A stretch of 64,000 nucleotides of DNA from Pisolithus tinctorius (lineage: Eukaryota > Basidiomycota > Agaricomycetes > Boletales > Pisolithaceae). Shown piece by piece: positions 23,244 through 33,819 of this stretch. Under the pieces are notes generated by a model. The model did not search any database and had not been told where the DNA came from. It worked only from the letters and a program-made list of their open reading frames with translations. The DNA lies in assembly GCA_024663395.1 (NCBI GenBank), contig JANFAH010000017.1, positions 992,001 to 1,056,000 of the forward strand, written 5' to 3'. A program made the translations under genes and the position numbers. Positions within the stretch are counted from its first letter, which is position 1. Every line of letters starts with the position of its first letter.

Positions 23244-24805
23244 ATGGTGAAGACCAAGCAGACAGCTAAGAAGACCACTGGAGGTAGAGCTCCCAGGGTA
23301 TCTCTTGCTGGTCTGAAAGCTAGGGAAAAACAAGCTGCCAAGTCGAGCAAGGCCCATGCTAGGAAGGCCCCTGTTGCCAAGAAGAGAAGGATGAGGAACT
23401 TGGCAAGTCTCTTGTTATATTCCATCCATCTTTCTAACATTCTATACAGTTCTGTGTGATGTGCAGGGATGGAGGGACATTGTGGCCTTGTGATCAGGCA
23501 GGTTGCAGAAGGGTGGTGTGTAACAAGTGTGTTGTGGTACCTGTGGATTGCCTTGAAGAGGTCACCCAGCTTCCTGTGACCTTCAGGTGTGTTAACCTCC
23601 CTTTTATGAATTAATTTAATTCCATTGACTCAAACTCTGGATGAACTTCAGGTGTGTTGCCTGTCATTGGAAAATGACAAGATTTGAAAGTCCTCAGCCC
23701 TATTTTGTAAGTGCATATTGCCACCCCAATCACTTCTAACTCCAAGTACAGGGCTCTACTTGTCAGGCAAGCCAGTCCTGAAACACCCTCTTGTGGTCAT
23801 TGGGGGGTTTGAGCATGCCACCACCTCTGAAGTGGCTGGTAACTCTACTGCCATTATCCACCTCCACCTTGAGTCTCTGGAGCTTTGCCATGCCCCTGTG
23901 CATATCCTTCACACCATGTTGCAGGGATATTTCACACAAGACACCTACCACTTCTCACAACTGCCCTTCAACTTTGCCACTGAGGAGTCCAGAGCTGCCT
24001 ATGACACTGCAGCAACAGAGCTAGCTTCAAGTCTGACTACCTTTGCTAAGGTAGTCATTTTCCTTACTACCCATACTGATGAAGACAGGGGGGATCTGTT
24101 CTCTGGAATGGAGAATAAGATTCCAATAGCCACAGAGGTCTTTGAGGTAAGTCACCATTGTTTGACTGTCACTCCCATCTGACCAGTTGCAGTTTCTGCA
24201 AGGCCTTCTGTTACCTTTCTCCAACATTGTCAAGGGTGGAGACCTCATCTTCTTTGTATGTGGTTCTACTGTAAGGAAGGAGGAGAGCTTCCAAGGACTG
24301 AAGGCAGCTGTGCAACAGTAGGTTTTCTTTCAATGTTGGTGGTTATGGCTGACACCATATCAGTTTCAAGCCAAGGTCCATGCTGCTTTTTGATGCTGAG
24401 AGACTTCAACTAGTCACCACCATTCCCTTCCTCATGAGTGTCCTTGACTCCACCCTTGTTCAAGGCTTCCATGTCCAAAGTGCAGTCAGGTATGCCCTGA
24501 ATGACTGTGGTATGTTGGGTAGGCACTCCAACATCATCTTGATGTTGTGGCAGGAGAAGGTAGTTGTGGAGAAATTTATCTGGACTGACAAGTTCATCAG
24601 GCCTTGGGGACAACAATTGCCTGCCCAGTGCCCTCAGTGTTATAGCATTCAGAAGTGGGAAGCTGGTTGTTCAGGGCAGACTTATTCCTATGAGTGCAAG
24701 AATCCTGGCTGTGGGAAAGACACACAGGGCACATCTCAGCCTCCCCAAACCTATACTATCTGCATATCCAAAGGGGCTACCAAACTGACACAGGGAAAGG
24801 GGTAA
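23244..24805 (+). CDS. Zinc-finger protein with a histone H3-like N-terminal tail
   Basis: The first exon (23244 to about 23405) starts MVKTKQTAKKTTGGRAPR. After the initiator it aligns with the H3 tail without gaps: 12 of 17 residues identical, the rest mostly conservative (K for R2 and R8, T for S10, R for K14). K4 and K9 are kept, and a later HARKAP resembles the region around K27. A basic stretch KKRRMR follows. Exon 2 (about 23468-23586) and a short third exon (about 23650-23707) form a PHD-like Cys/His domain: DGGTLWPCD, CRRVVCNKC, FRCVACHW. Next come a mixed alpha/beta domain (PVLKHPLVVIGGFE, VVIFLTTHTDEDRGDLF, GDLIFFVCGSTV) and a C-terminal four-Cys site (CPQC, ECKNPGCG) after RPWGQQLP. 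There is no histone fold. I recall similar unnamed agaricomycete proteins. The exon at 23752 appears one base out of phase, so an intron model or a lesion must be resolved. Likely role: recruiting or competing for H3-tail readers or modifiers (inference). Confidence 0.8.
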
Positions 24806-25204
24806 ACATCATCCTGGCTGTTGGAATCTTTGTAAAATACCATACCTTGTTACATATGATATGCACCTACTACAATCAAAAATAACTGCTTTGTGTTTTC
24901 AAATTTCATATGACATTGAATGTTCAGAAAAAAAAGTAATTTCCTGCAGGACAACTCCTCCTTAAGTACTGATACACAACTGAGTAAATTTGTCCAATGT
25001 TAATTCCAATACAATAGCCAGGTTGGTAGAGTTAACTTCAATACCACAGGATAAGGATAGGATATAGGATTTTTCCACAACCATGTGCATTCAGCCAGCT
25101 AACTACCAAGAAAGTAGTGTACTGAGTAATAAGATTGGCCAGCCCCACTAACCCACTATCAAGATATTGGTCTTTCTTGCAAAGTGTCTGCCCAACCATA
25201 ACTC
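24806..25204. other. Spacer between the H3-tail gene and the right array
   Basis: AT-rich; no gene or repeat recognised. It contains the 3' flank of the H3-tail gene. Confidence 0.5.
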
Positions 25205-25625
25205 CAGGTCATGGTTCATTCCCCCAGCCACATCAGCTGATGCCACTGCCAGGACATCAACCCCTCCCCCAGCCATGTCAGCTGGCCCCACTTCCAGGTC
25301 ATCAATCCACCCCATAGCTGCATCAGCCAACCTCACTTCTAGGACACTAATCAATCCCATAGCTGTGTTGGCCAACCCCACTTCCAGGTCACTAATTCAT
25401 CCCACAGCTGTGTCAGCTGACCCCACTTCCAGGTCACTAATTCATCCCATAGCTGCATTGGCTGGCCTCACTTCTAGGACATTAATTGATCCCATAGCTG
25501 TGTCAGCCGACCCCACTTCCAGGTCACTGATTCATCCCATAGCTGCATTGGCTGACCTCACTTCCAGGTCATCAATCCATCCTATAGTCATGTCAGCCGA
25601 CCCCACTTCCAGGGCAGTTGATCCA
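25205..25625 (-). repeat. 45-bp minisatellite, right subterminal
   Basis: About nine to ten tandem copies of a 45-bp unit: CCCCACTTCCAGGTCACTAA, TTCATCCCATAGCTG, (T/C)(G/A)T(C/T)(A/G)GC(T/C)GA. On the complementary strand it aligns with the left array at 11457-11965: both have CACTTCCAGG, then ATCC and a GC-rich (A/G)GC(T/C)(G/A) end, and the same 45-bp period. The two arrays are therefore diverged inverted copies. Confidence 0.9.
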
Positions 25626-25664
25626 TCATCCTGTGACATAGGCTGACCCCACCTTCACAGTTCA

Positions 25665-25765
25665 GCCTACCCACCCCTAGGGACCACCGGCCAATGTCAG
25701 TTAGTCCCAGTTTCAGGACAAAATGTACATGTCGGATGACCCACTTTTAGGACTACAAGTGACTG
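25665..25765 (-). repeat. Right terminal inverted repeat of the KDZ element
   Basis: Ends GACTACAAGTGACTG. Its reverse complement matches 11353-11452 with eight or so mismatches in the outer 65 bp. Confidence 0.85.
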
Positions 25766-25774
25766 AATCATGTG

Positions 25775-25783
25775 ATGGAGTCA
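25775..25783 (+). repeat. Candidate 9-bp target duplication, right copy (ATGGAGTCA)
   Basis: Direct copy of 11337-11345 on the other side of the KDZ element. Confidence 0.6.
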
Positions 25784-26302
25784 ATAGGGAGCAATATGTG
25801 GCAAGAATGATCTTGTCGCTGATCATACTGCATCTGCTGATATCGTCAGTGGAAGAGAATGTAATCAGATAGCAAGGCACCACAAGAAGGCCAAATGACA
25901 CTCATTACCAAAATTGTAGAATAACCACAGTTGATATTTGTGGTCAGAGATTTTACAGCAGCAAACCCTGTTCATACCACAACAACAATACTGCTATCCT
26001 TAGTTGGGTTTATTCATTACAGCGTGGCGTGGACTGAGTGGATGCTGACCACAGATGTAGTGAATGCCCATCACATGGACAGTTCATGTGACTGTTAAAA
26101 ATCACATTTCTTGATAGGCCGAGGTTCATACAAAGGAGCAGAAGGTACCTCAGCTAAGCTCAGAGGATGATTGAGACAGTTTCATGATGGGTGAAGATGT
26201 AGAGTGGGAAGGTAAGTATCTTGAACAGAGAGCTGGGGAGAGAGCAGCACTGGCGACCGAAGAAAACAATCAGAGCTGCTGCAAGCCAGGGTTATGAGTT
26301 AT
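25784..26302. other. Flank between KDZ element and gypsy B
   Basis: No open frame, repeat or RNA is recognised. It should be the continuation of the pre-insertion sequence left of 11337. Confidence 0.5.
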
Positions 26303-26640
26303 TGTAGGGTTTCGGCCTGACATTGGTTGTGTTTTTCTCATGTGTTATTTTTCCTCTGACAGATTCACTAAGTACTCATTTGTTTTGTTGATCCTGTTCA
26401 TCCCGTTCATCTACATTGACATTTCTGTGCCTACCTCCTAGAGTATAAAAGGGCTTGTAAAGCGTAGATTACAGGGACTCTTTTTTCCCTACATCAAATA
26501 CAGACCCAAATGTCTGGATAATGTTGTAGCATGTTTAAGAAAGTTCAGTTGTGCCTACACTGCAAGTCCTAAAACTTCACACTGGAGTCACACATTTTTA
26601 TCCTGCATATACTGGTCTAAACAACCTCGATTATAACCCC
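26303..26640 (+). repeat. 5' LTR of gypsy B (right edge uncertain)
   Basis: It opens TGTAGGGTTTCGGCCTGACA, identical but for two bases over 60 bp with the 3' LTR fragment at 55093-55152. A TATAAAA box is at 26444-26450. The 3' edge cannot be fixed because the partner LTR is cut; a CA near 26640 is the best guess. Confidence 0.7.
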
Positions 26641-26787
26641 CACCAGATACCTCCCTCCCAATTGTGAGCTGATCCCTCATAAAGAAAAGAAGTGAGTATC
26701 ATGTCAAAAATCATCGAAGCACCTAAAATGTGATATAACTTACGCTGAGCTACATGAGCTCGAGCAGTATCTCTGCCCCCTAGCCCG

Positions 26788-29516
26788 ATGGCCCAGCCTG
26801 GTGCTGGAGCCACCAACATAACTCTGCTATCAAAACTGACTCCAGTTGGGAGTCATGACACCACCCCTGTTGAGAAACCCGAGACCAGTGCAGCACAAAA
26901 GTATAGTGATGTGGTCTGTGCAGGGTCTAGAAGTAATAGTCTGGTGCCTGAATGTGTGACTGTTGACATCTACAGCTCGAGGATGACCTTGCCAGTGTAT
27001 CCTGGAGCTTTCAAGTTTCCAGAGGCCACTAAAGTATATCCTGTTGGAGCAAGGGTACCTGCTCACAGTATAGTAGACTCACTTGGCAACATTGAATCCA
27101 ACACTCCTTCCCCTCAAATTATGAGTGAGCCCAAGGTTGAGCTTGAAGATCAGCACCCATGGACCACGGTAGTGTGTAAGAAATCATGCAAGAAATGCAA
27201 TGCCAAGAAGCTTAGGCCCGAGCAAGAGTGAGCCATTAAAGAGGCTGAAAAACATCTGACCCTAGAAGAGGGGGAGCGGATCAGGAGAACATTGCTGTTA
27301 GTACAAAGGGAAAGCCAGCATGATGGTTCATCTGATTCAGAAATGTACCAAAAAGGCTGAAAGGGCAAGGGTGCAGACCCCAGGAATTGGGGAGGACTAG
27401 GCCTCAGCAATGGTGAATTGGACCTTGACACACAACATGCAGCATATGCATTGTGGAAAGCTGCCAATAGACTTGTGCATGGAAGTGAGAGCGAGAACCC
27501 AGGTCCATCCAAGAAAAGAGATACAAAAAACAGTATGAGGGTCACCAACGATGAGCATCAAGACTCAGACTACACACCTGTCAAAAAATCCACATGAAGG
27601 GATAAGTCAAAAACTAGGAGAAAGGAGAAGGAAACCACAATGAAGCCTCCCAGGACCATAAGCAGCAAGAGCATCAGAAGATGCCTAGGGTGATGGAGCC
27701 CACAAAACAGGTGGATCCCAAGAGCTACATCGGTCTTGCTTTTAACACATAAATAAGGGCAAGAAATGATCTAAGAGATCGAAGAAAGGGAAGGGAAAGT
27801 CCCATCGTCATCACAATTCCTCGAGTGATGAAAGTTCAGAAAACGACGAACCTAGCTCCAGCAGCTCTGATGACAGCTCCTCATCAGACAGCAACTCCAG
27901 CTCGAGATCGTCTGGTCCCTCAGACTTGAGTGATGACAATTCCTTGCCAACCTCAAGTGACTCACCATTGAGCTCCAGTGAGTCTTCATCTAACTCTGGG
28001 AGATCATCGAATGGGTGGGGACATCGTTGAAGAGGGCAATCCAGGAGACACAAAGGTCATAGTCGCAGTTCACACAAATCTAAAAAGAGATCAAAGTTGC
28101 GCTGCAAGACAACAATAAAGCCCATACCTCCTACAAAATATGATGGGTCGGATAACCCACATGCATTCCATCATTTCGTGACCAAAGGGATGGCCTATGT
28201 TGAGGATGGAAATCTAGCCCCCAAGAAGTGTGCATTCATCCTGTCCCATTACCTGATGGGTAAAGTGTATGAGTTCTATGTCTGTGAAGTATCCAGTGAT
28301 CCCTATAAGTGGAGACTATCAGATTTTTTCACAGAGTTATTTAACTACTGTTTTCTGATTGACTTTAGAATGTGTCAGCAGGGAAAGCTACAGTCGTGCT
28401 ATCAGAACTCCAAGACCATAAAGAACTACCTCTTCAAATTGAATGAGATATGGACAATGATTGGAGAAACGGATGAACATATGTCATATACCAAGAAGCC
28501 ATGGTTTGGTCTTAGGTTCTGAATGCCAGGTCAATGCCGAATGCCAAAAACAAGGTCTGTTCCTTACTATACTTTTCTAGTTAGCCTTTGTACCACCCTC
28601 ACTTATGCTGAGGCAGTGTCTGTCTTCGGCTCTCCAATCCCTGCCTTCTCGTTTAACCTCTCGTTAGTTCCTTGCACAGCTATTTAGTCTTCACCAGTAA
28701 CCCTGGTCTTTGGGTTGCTGGTCTTCAGTATATATACTCTACGTACATTGTACTTAGTTCCTCAGTCTGAATATCAACTTAGTTCACCCCAAGTCTCCAG
28801 CTTAAGCCCAAGTTGACTCTTGGCTTTCGCTCCTGATCCCCCTCAGCTTTCTCTGACTTCAACCCAGCTTGCGCAAGGGTCTAGTGCACGAGCTAAGACC
28901 AAGGGTTGTTGCCCCCAGCGCTTGGCCTTTGGCCTTCGACCCCCATCCCAGTCATGGACTTAACTACATACCAAAGTTCATAAATTTTGGTTGGGTCTGC
29001 ACAAGGAACTCCAACGCAACTTGTGGAAAGAAAAGCTAAACCCTGAGGTCTCAACTCTGAAGAAAGTTGTTGCCTCTGCCGAAATCCTTGAGATTGCACA
29101 GTCCATAATGGGAGACTATGTCAAAAGACCACAGTGTCAGAAAAGCAAGGGACGTACCATTGAAAGAACAGCTGTAACAACAGGGGAGCTGGAGATTTCA
29201 AGGAGAGGTAGGAAACATTGCCGAAAGGGAAAGTATGGGAGTGACATTCACAAAAAGGAGGCATCCACTGTTGAATGATCCAACCCTGAGAAAGGGCGGG
29301 AGAAATGCCAAGACAAGTGAAAGTGGGAGGCCCTGTGACTGAGCAAGGAAGAACAGGAACGTCACAAGGCTGAGGGCCTGTGCTTCATATGTCACAAGGT
29401 GGGACACATGTCCCGCAATTGCCCTGACCGGCACACCATCTCCTCCTTGGGTAAGCCACCTGGAATCACGAGTTTTGGTGTTGACATTGACTTCAGAGAC
29501 GTCGAACATCAATGAC
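26788..29516 (+). pseudogene. gag of gypsy B, with stops and a 473-bp insertion
   Basis: The frame opens at 26788 (MAQPGAGATNITLL) and is broken by in-frame stops at 27229-27231, 27358-27360 and near 27595, mostly TGA. A Ser/Asp-rich low-complexity segment (27820-28010) precedes the capsid-like region (28097 onwards: IPPTKYDGSDNPHAFHHFV, LSHYLMGKVYEFY). The capsid resumes after the insertion with KFWLGLHKELQRNLW at 28983. A CCHC zinc knuckle CFICHKVGHMSRNC lies at about 29378-29420 and would bind the RNA genome. It is non-functional as it stands. Confidence 0.85.
28495..28967 (+). repeat. 473-bp LTR-like insertion in gag
   Basis: The insertion is bounded by a 7-bp direct repeat ATACCAA (28488-28494 and 28968-28974). 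Removing it restores the gag frame. It shares a block with LTR A: TTCCTCAGT(C/A)TGAATATC followed by AACTTAGTTC, downstream of a TATATATA stretch near 28730, and the motif CACGAGCTAA near the right end. The outermost bases do not match TG...CA, so its family assignment as a solo LTR related to LTR A is tentative. Confidence 0.65.
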
Positions 29517-31969
29517 AACTAGCCAGATCGTCAGATAACGACCATACAGTATCAGTGGGTTTCATCAAGACACACAGACCTACAGTCCAGCATGACAATG
29601 ATGACATACCTGATTTAGAGAGCATCTGGAGCGATGATGGGGATGAGAACCCTGGGGACAGCATCACCACTGATGATAGTGACCCAATCAGAGGAATGCA
29701 CATACACGTTTACGATCGAAGGCATTTCCTGGGACATGGTTCAATGGGTCCTAAGATCAGACAACCCCTAGAAGAATGTGCCATAGAATGATTGTCAGGG
29801 ATAAGCTATCCCCGGGATGACCCAAACTCACTTAGCACCTTCATGGATACCCGATTCTTAGTCTATCCCATTGGAGATGGCTTGCACATGATAGCCAACA
29901 GTGAAAGGGACATCCTAGGTCCCACCAATGCGATTATGATCGAAACCTCTTTGCTAAAGACCCCTGCATTCTGCCTTGACTCCTGGTACTGGTTCAGAAA
30001 GGGAGAACATGCTGGAATGGCAAAGTCTGACCTGCGAAAAGGGGAACATGAAAGAACATGGAGATCCCTGCCCATGGGAAACCCAATCGAGGAGGCCATT
30101 GCAGATAAACTCAAGACCTATAGCATGCCAGTGTTTGAGGGAGAAAATCAGAACCGTTTCATGTGTACTATCAAGGATGAATTCACATACGAGGTATATG
30201 ATTACCATATGGCACTATGCTTCGAGCTCCCCACACTGAAGTTGGAAACGAGCAACTTTGACATCATGCATTGGCATGCTAAAAGGTTAATGGGTGCATG
30301 TATTGACCTAACCAATCCCAACCCGCTGTGGGACACTACCTCCGGGTAGCATGTGAATAGGGGAAAGCTGTAGGGAAAATCCCTAGGCTCGACCCAAGGG
30401 GTGCTGAGTAGGAAGGAGACTTAGAATGCGATGGTAGAGTCAGTCAAAGAGTCGAATGTGGGTCACAGAATTTAATTCTGCAGAGTTGAAGGTAGGGACA
30501 GACTTGCTTTTGAAATTCTGGACAACGATCTTGCACCGAGGAAGTAACTCTGAGATGAATTAAGTGTGCGGGAGAGGAAAATGAGTACTAGCGGAACAAG
30601 GACACAAAGATGCGGTAGACACAGTAGACGCAAAGACACGGATACACAGCGGACACAGAGGACATGAAGACTCTTTGAACTCTTTAGACTCGCGCAAGAC
30701 ACAGGATGTGGGTCCTAAAAGAGATGATTCTCATTTCATTGCTGAGGTGGAATTATATAGTACATGGATAGTAAGGTACTGATTGGAGAAATGTGGGGCG
30801 GGAGAAGCAAAACTCTGAAAAATAAAGGGGACAATGTGTCAGATGTCAAAGCCATACAGCAATGTGTGAAAACAAACTGTAAGGTAGTAACTGAGAAAGA
30901 CAACAGGAAAGATGGGTATCTTCCAACAGGACGAGTGTATGCTGTACCGTAGAGTGGAACGCGAAGGGTAGAGGCCGTAGGTAGAAAGGGGTTCTCGCAT
31001 TGCAGAGAAAGGTTTGCGGGTAAGGAATGAGAGGGGTAACTGGAGTTTTTACTGATGATCTACATGGCGAGGCGAGGGTCGAGGTGACACGACCGCGGAA
31101 TTCCAGATAGACGAATGTCAGGTTGATGTTGACATGGAATTTCGGGATGGTGACTGATGTGCATTACTGATGGATAGGGAAGCTCCGAAGGTTCAACAGG
31201 TGAGGTGGCACATGAGGCAGATGCACAAGGCAGATGGGATGATTCTGAAGACAACAGACATGGATGGTAATGGCAGAATTTTGGTGTTGGCATCCCTATT
31301 TCGGCCTCAGGGAGTATACTACTCCCTACACCACTCAACAATGATGACCTGGGATTGATCCAAATGTTTGAGAGGGATAAGGGTGAGCCGAGCATCAGTT
31401 GGAGTGAAATAGAAGAAAATGTACCATGCAACATGCTTCACTTGAATGGCACTGCCATTAAGACTACTGACCGGCTGACATTACAATGCAACTCCGCAAT
31501 AGCCAAGGACTTCACTCGAAGAGTCCTGAAGCCCCTAGTGGTGGTAGTGCACATAAATGGCCACCCCACTCGCACAGGTGAAACACATACCCCTTGAGAA
31601 GCCGCTCACTATTCAGCTGGCAGTACAGGGATCTCATTCAAAGGTAAACTTTGGTGCAAAGGTATGGTTCCAATACCAAGGGATAGACTGTGAGTGTCAC
31701 TTCGACATAATGAACATCCGAAACTATGATCTGATATTAGGAACCCTGTTCCTGTTCCAGCATAAGGCGCTGGTAGGCCTGCACTCACCGCGAGTCATGA
31801 TCAGGAGTACTACCCCCATGGAGATGAAGGGATTGCAAGTCTCCATACTAGAGTCCAGAGTGACTGAGATTTATAACGAGAGTCTTGATAAGGCACAGAG
31901 ATACCTTCAGGACCTGGCAAAGCCATTGTGTTCGCAGGTCAGTGCAACAGCTTTACTGCTGTTCCACTG
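29517..31969 (+). pseudogene. pol of gypsy B, first part: linker and protease remnant
   Basis: From 29555 to 30349 an acidic linker and a structured block (FMDTRFLVYPIGDGLHMI, IMIETSLLKTPAFCLDSWYW) are readable with a TGA at 29789-29791. After a scrambled stretch (30350-31150) the frame recovers at 31355. The retropepsin segment has HINGHPTR at about 31550-31575, but then jumps directly to VKHIPLEKPLTIQLAV; the part that should hold the catalytic Asp-Ser/Thr-Gly motif is missing. Downstream NYDLILGTLFLFQH (second half of the protease) is intact. The protease cannot be active. Confidence 0.8.
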
Positions 31970-33819
31970 TCACACACCAAAGGTGTTGTGGACATGGTTA
32001 CAGCTGACTCTGCCTAACTCATTGATGAGTGGTGCACAATGCCCATGCCATGCAGATGAAGACTAAAGGCCTCATGCATAGAAAGACTGCTGGACATTAA
32101 CAGTCATCCTTCACACAAGAATGAGTCATCAGTGCTAAAGAGAAAAGAGGAAGCAAGTTAAGTGCACATTAAAGGTTTTTAGCACCCATGTATGGCATTC
32201 TGGTTTTCATCATATCTCTGCCATTTCCAAAGATATCAACTCTGTTCTCACACTCGCTTGAAGTGCTCAGCCACGCGATTCGGCCTTCCAAATTTGGAGA
32301 GGATCCTCGCACCCTACACATTTCTACCTCACTCCATCCATCAGATGCTCATTTCGCTAAGTCCATCAATCATGGCTGCCTCTTTGTCAATCATCTCACT
32401 TGTCTCATTTGCCAGAGACAGTGGCTATGTATATCTGCCAGGAATTCCCACCAGCTTCCATCCTGAAGCCCCCTGGTTCATCCCGTCATTGTCAGCCCCA
32501 TCCCATCCCATGCAGCTTGGTCAGTGTGTTCTCCTTGTCAGTATGACTTCCAGAAGGACATTCTTTGGTTGCCTCAGGTCTGTCACTTGGTTAGAAAGGT
32601 CTTATGTGGTTGTTTCACTCTCCCCTCTTGATGAAGCATATGGATTGTTCCTCCCTGCTCCCTGCACCATCTTTATTCCAATCTTGTCCATCATTCTTCC
32701 CACATTGTGACAGCTGCAGTATAATCTACTGTCCTCCAGCCTCCCTGATCGCATTCATGATGAGTATGATGTGCATCTTGCCTTCTTACTGCAAGATCCA
32801 GCAGAAGACATTCCCCCTTCTCCTCCTCTTCCATCAGAGCCCTGTCCATGAAGTTTTTGTTAACTTCGCTGAGAGGATGGAAGGGTGGGAGATGTGATCA
32901 CTTATGCTCCCATTACCCCACAGACCCCCAATGCCCTAGCCCCCTTTGACACCTGACTCAAGCCCTTCAATTCTGGAATTAATACTTCCCTGTTTGGAAA
33001 CACTGTCCATCTGTCATGTCATCTTTGGATCTAGAGATGTCTCCGCTGAGATCTAACTTGCATTGCCACCCCCTAATGTGGTATCAGTGCGCTTACTCAG
33101 TTTCTGACTCCATTTGACTCATTCTGTGATGTTTTGACTATCCTTGACTTGTTCATTGCCAATACTTACCAATCCTCTTTGCTTGCTTACTTTTCATTTC
33201 TTGCTTACTCATCATGATTACTCAGTCCTTACTCATTACTTACCAAGTGTTTGTGCCTTGTTTGTCACAAGCTGTGCTCCCCCCACAGTATATAAACCCC
33301 TGTGTACTTAGCTACCCACAAGCAATCAGAATCAGTCTAGAAGTCAGTTCAGTGCATATCTCGTTGTTGACAGTTGAGGCTCCACGAAGGGGTCTATCTG
33401 TCATCATTCATATCATTGGTAGTTGAGGCTCATTCAGAAGAGTCTATCTACCACCATCCATCATTCATCTGAAGCTTTATCCCCACTCAGTCAGCAGTCC
33501 TGCTTAGTCATCCATCCACTCCTGTGTAACTTGTCAATGACTTGCGCCAGGAGCATGTTGTATCAAAGTCCATCATTCCAGAAGTCCTTTCAGCTGAACA
33601 CCTTCACTCCGTTCAGCATCCCCCATTCAATCATCACTTGCTTGTCTACTCCTGCATAACTCGTTGTCAACTTGCGCTAGGAGCACCCTCCACTTGAAGT
33701 TCCCCCTACACTAGGTTTCTCTGCACTCCAGGTTCCACAGAGGCAAACCACCACTCACTCTCATTTGTCTTTGGTGTTGGATTTGTTTGGTTTATACCAG
33801 CTTTCCACACTTTGACTCA
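31970..33819 (+). repeat. Solo-LTR-like insertion, family B, copy 1 (1850 bp)
   Basis: It is flanked by the 5-bp direct repeat CACTG (31965-31969 and 33820-33824); removal restores the pol frame between LLLFHC and TINHEIPL. It starts TCACACACCAAAGG and ends TTTGACTCA; an inverted second copy at 60528-62377 is the same length. A TATATAAACCCC box lies near 33289. There is no pol or gag inside, so I read it as an unusually long solo LTR. An open frame at 32192-32710 is conserved in the other copy (61495-62052, complementary strand) but has no family I know. Confidence 0.75.

Larger units (their letters stand above)
11346..25774. mobile_element. KDZ-type DNA transposon (14.4 kb) carrying TET/JBP and an H3-tail protein
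   Basis: The element is delimited by inverted ends (CAGTCAC at 11353 and its complement ending at 25765, about 88% identical over the first 65 bp), by inverted 45-bp minisatellites just inside both ends, and by a 9-bp flanking repeat. Inside are an accessory gene, the KDZ transposase and a TET/JBP-like dioxygenase on the minus strand, and a plus-strand zinc-finger gene with a histone H3-like N-terminus. KDZ (Kyakuja-Dileera-Zisupton) elements with TET/JBP genes are known from basidiomycetes; the H3-tail gene as cargo is not something I know to be described. At least two premature stops are seen (14553-14555 and 18076-18078), so this copy may no longer move on its own. Confidence 0.85.

Noticed and set aside
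23244..23459. A true histone H3 gene or H3 pseudogene
   Set aside because: Only the tail is similar; the region that should hold the histone fold is a zinc-binding domain and an unrelated alpha/beta domain.
27811..28053. Minus-strand Leu/Glu-rich frame
   Set aside because: It is the complement of the Ser/Asp low-complexity linker of gag.
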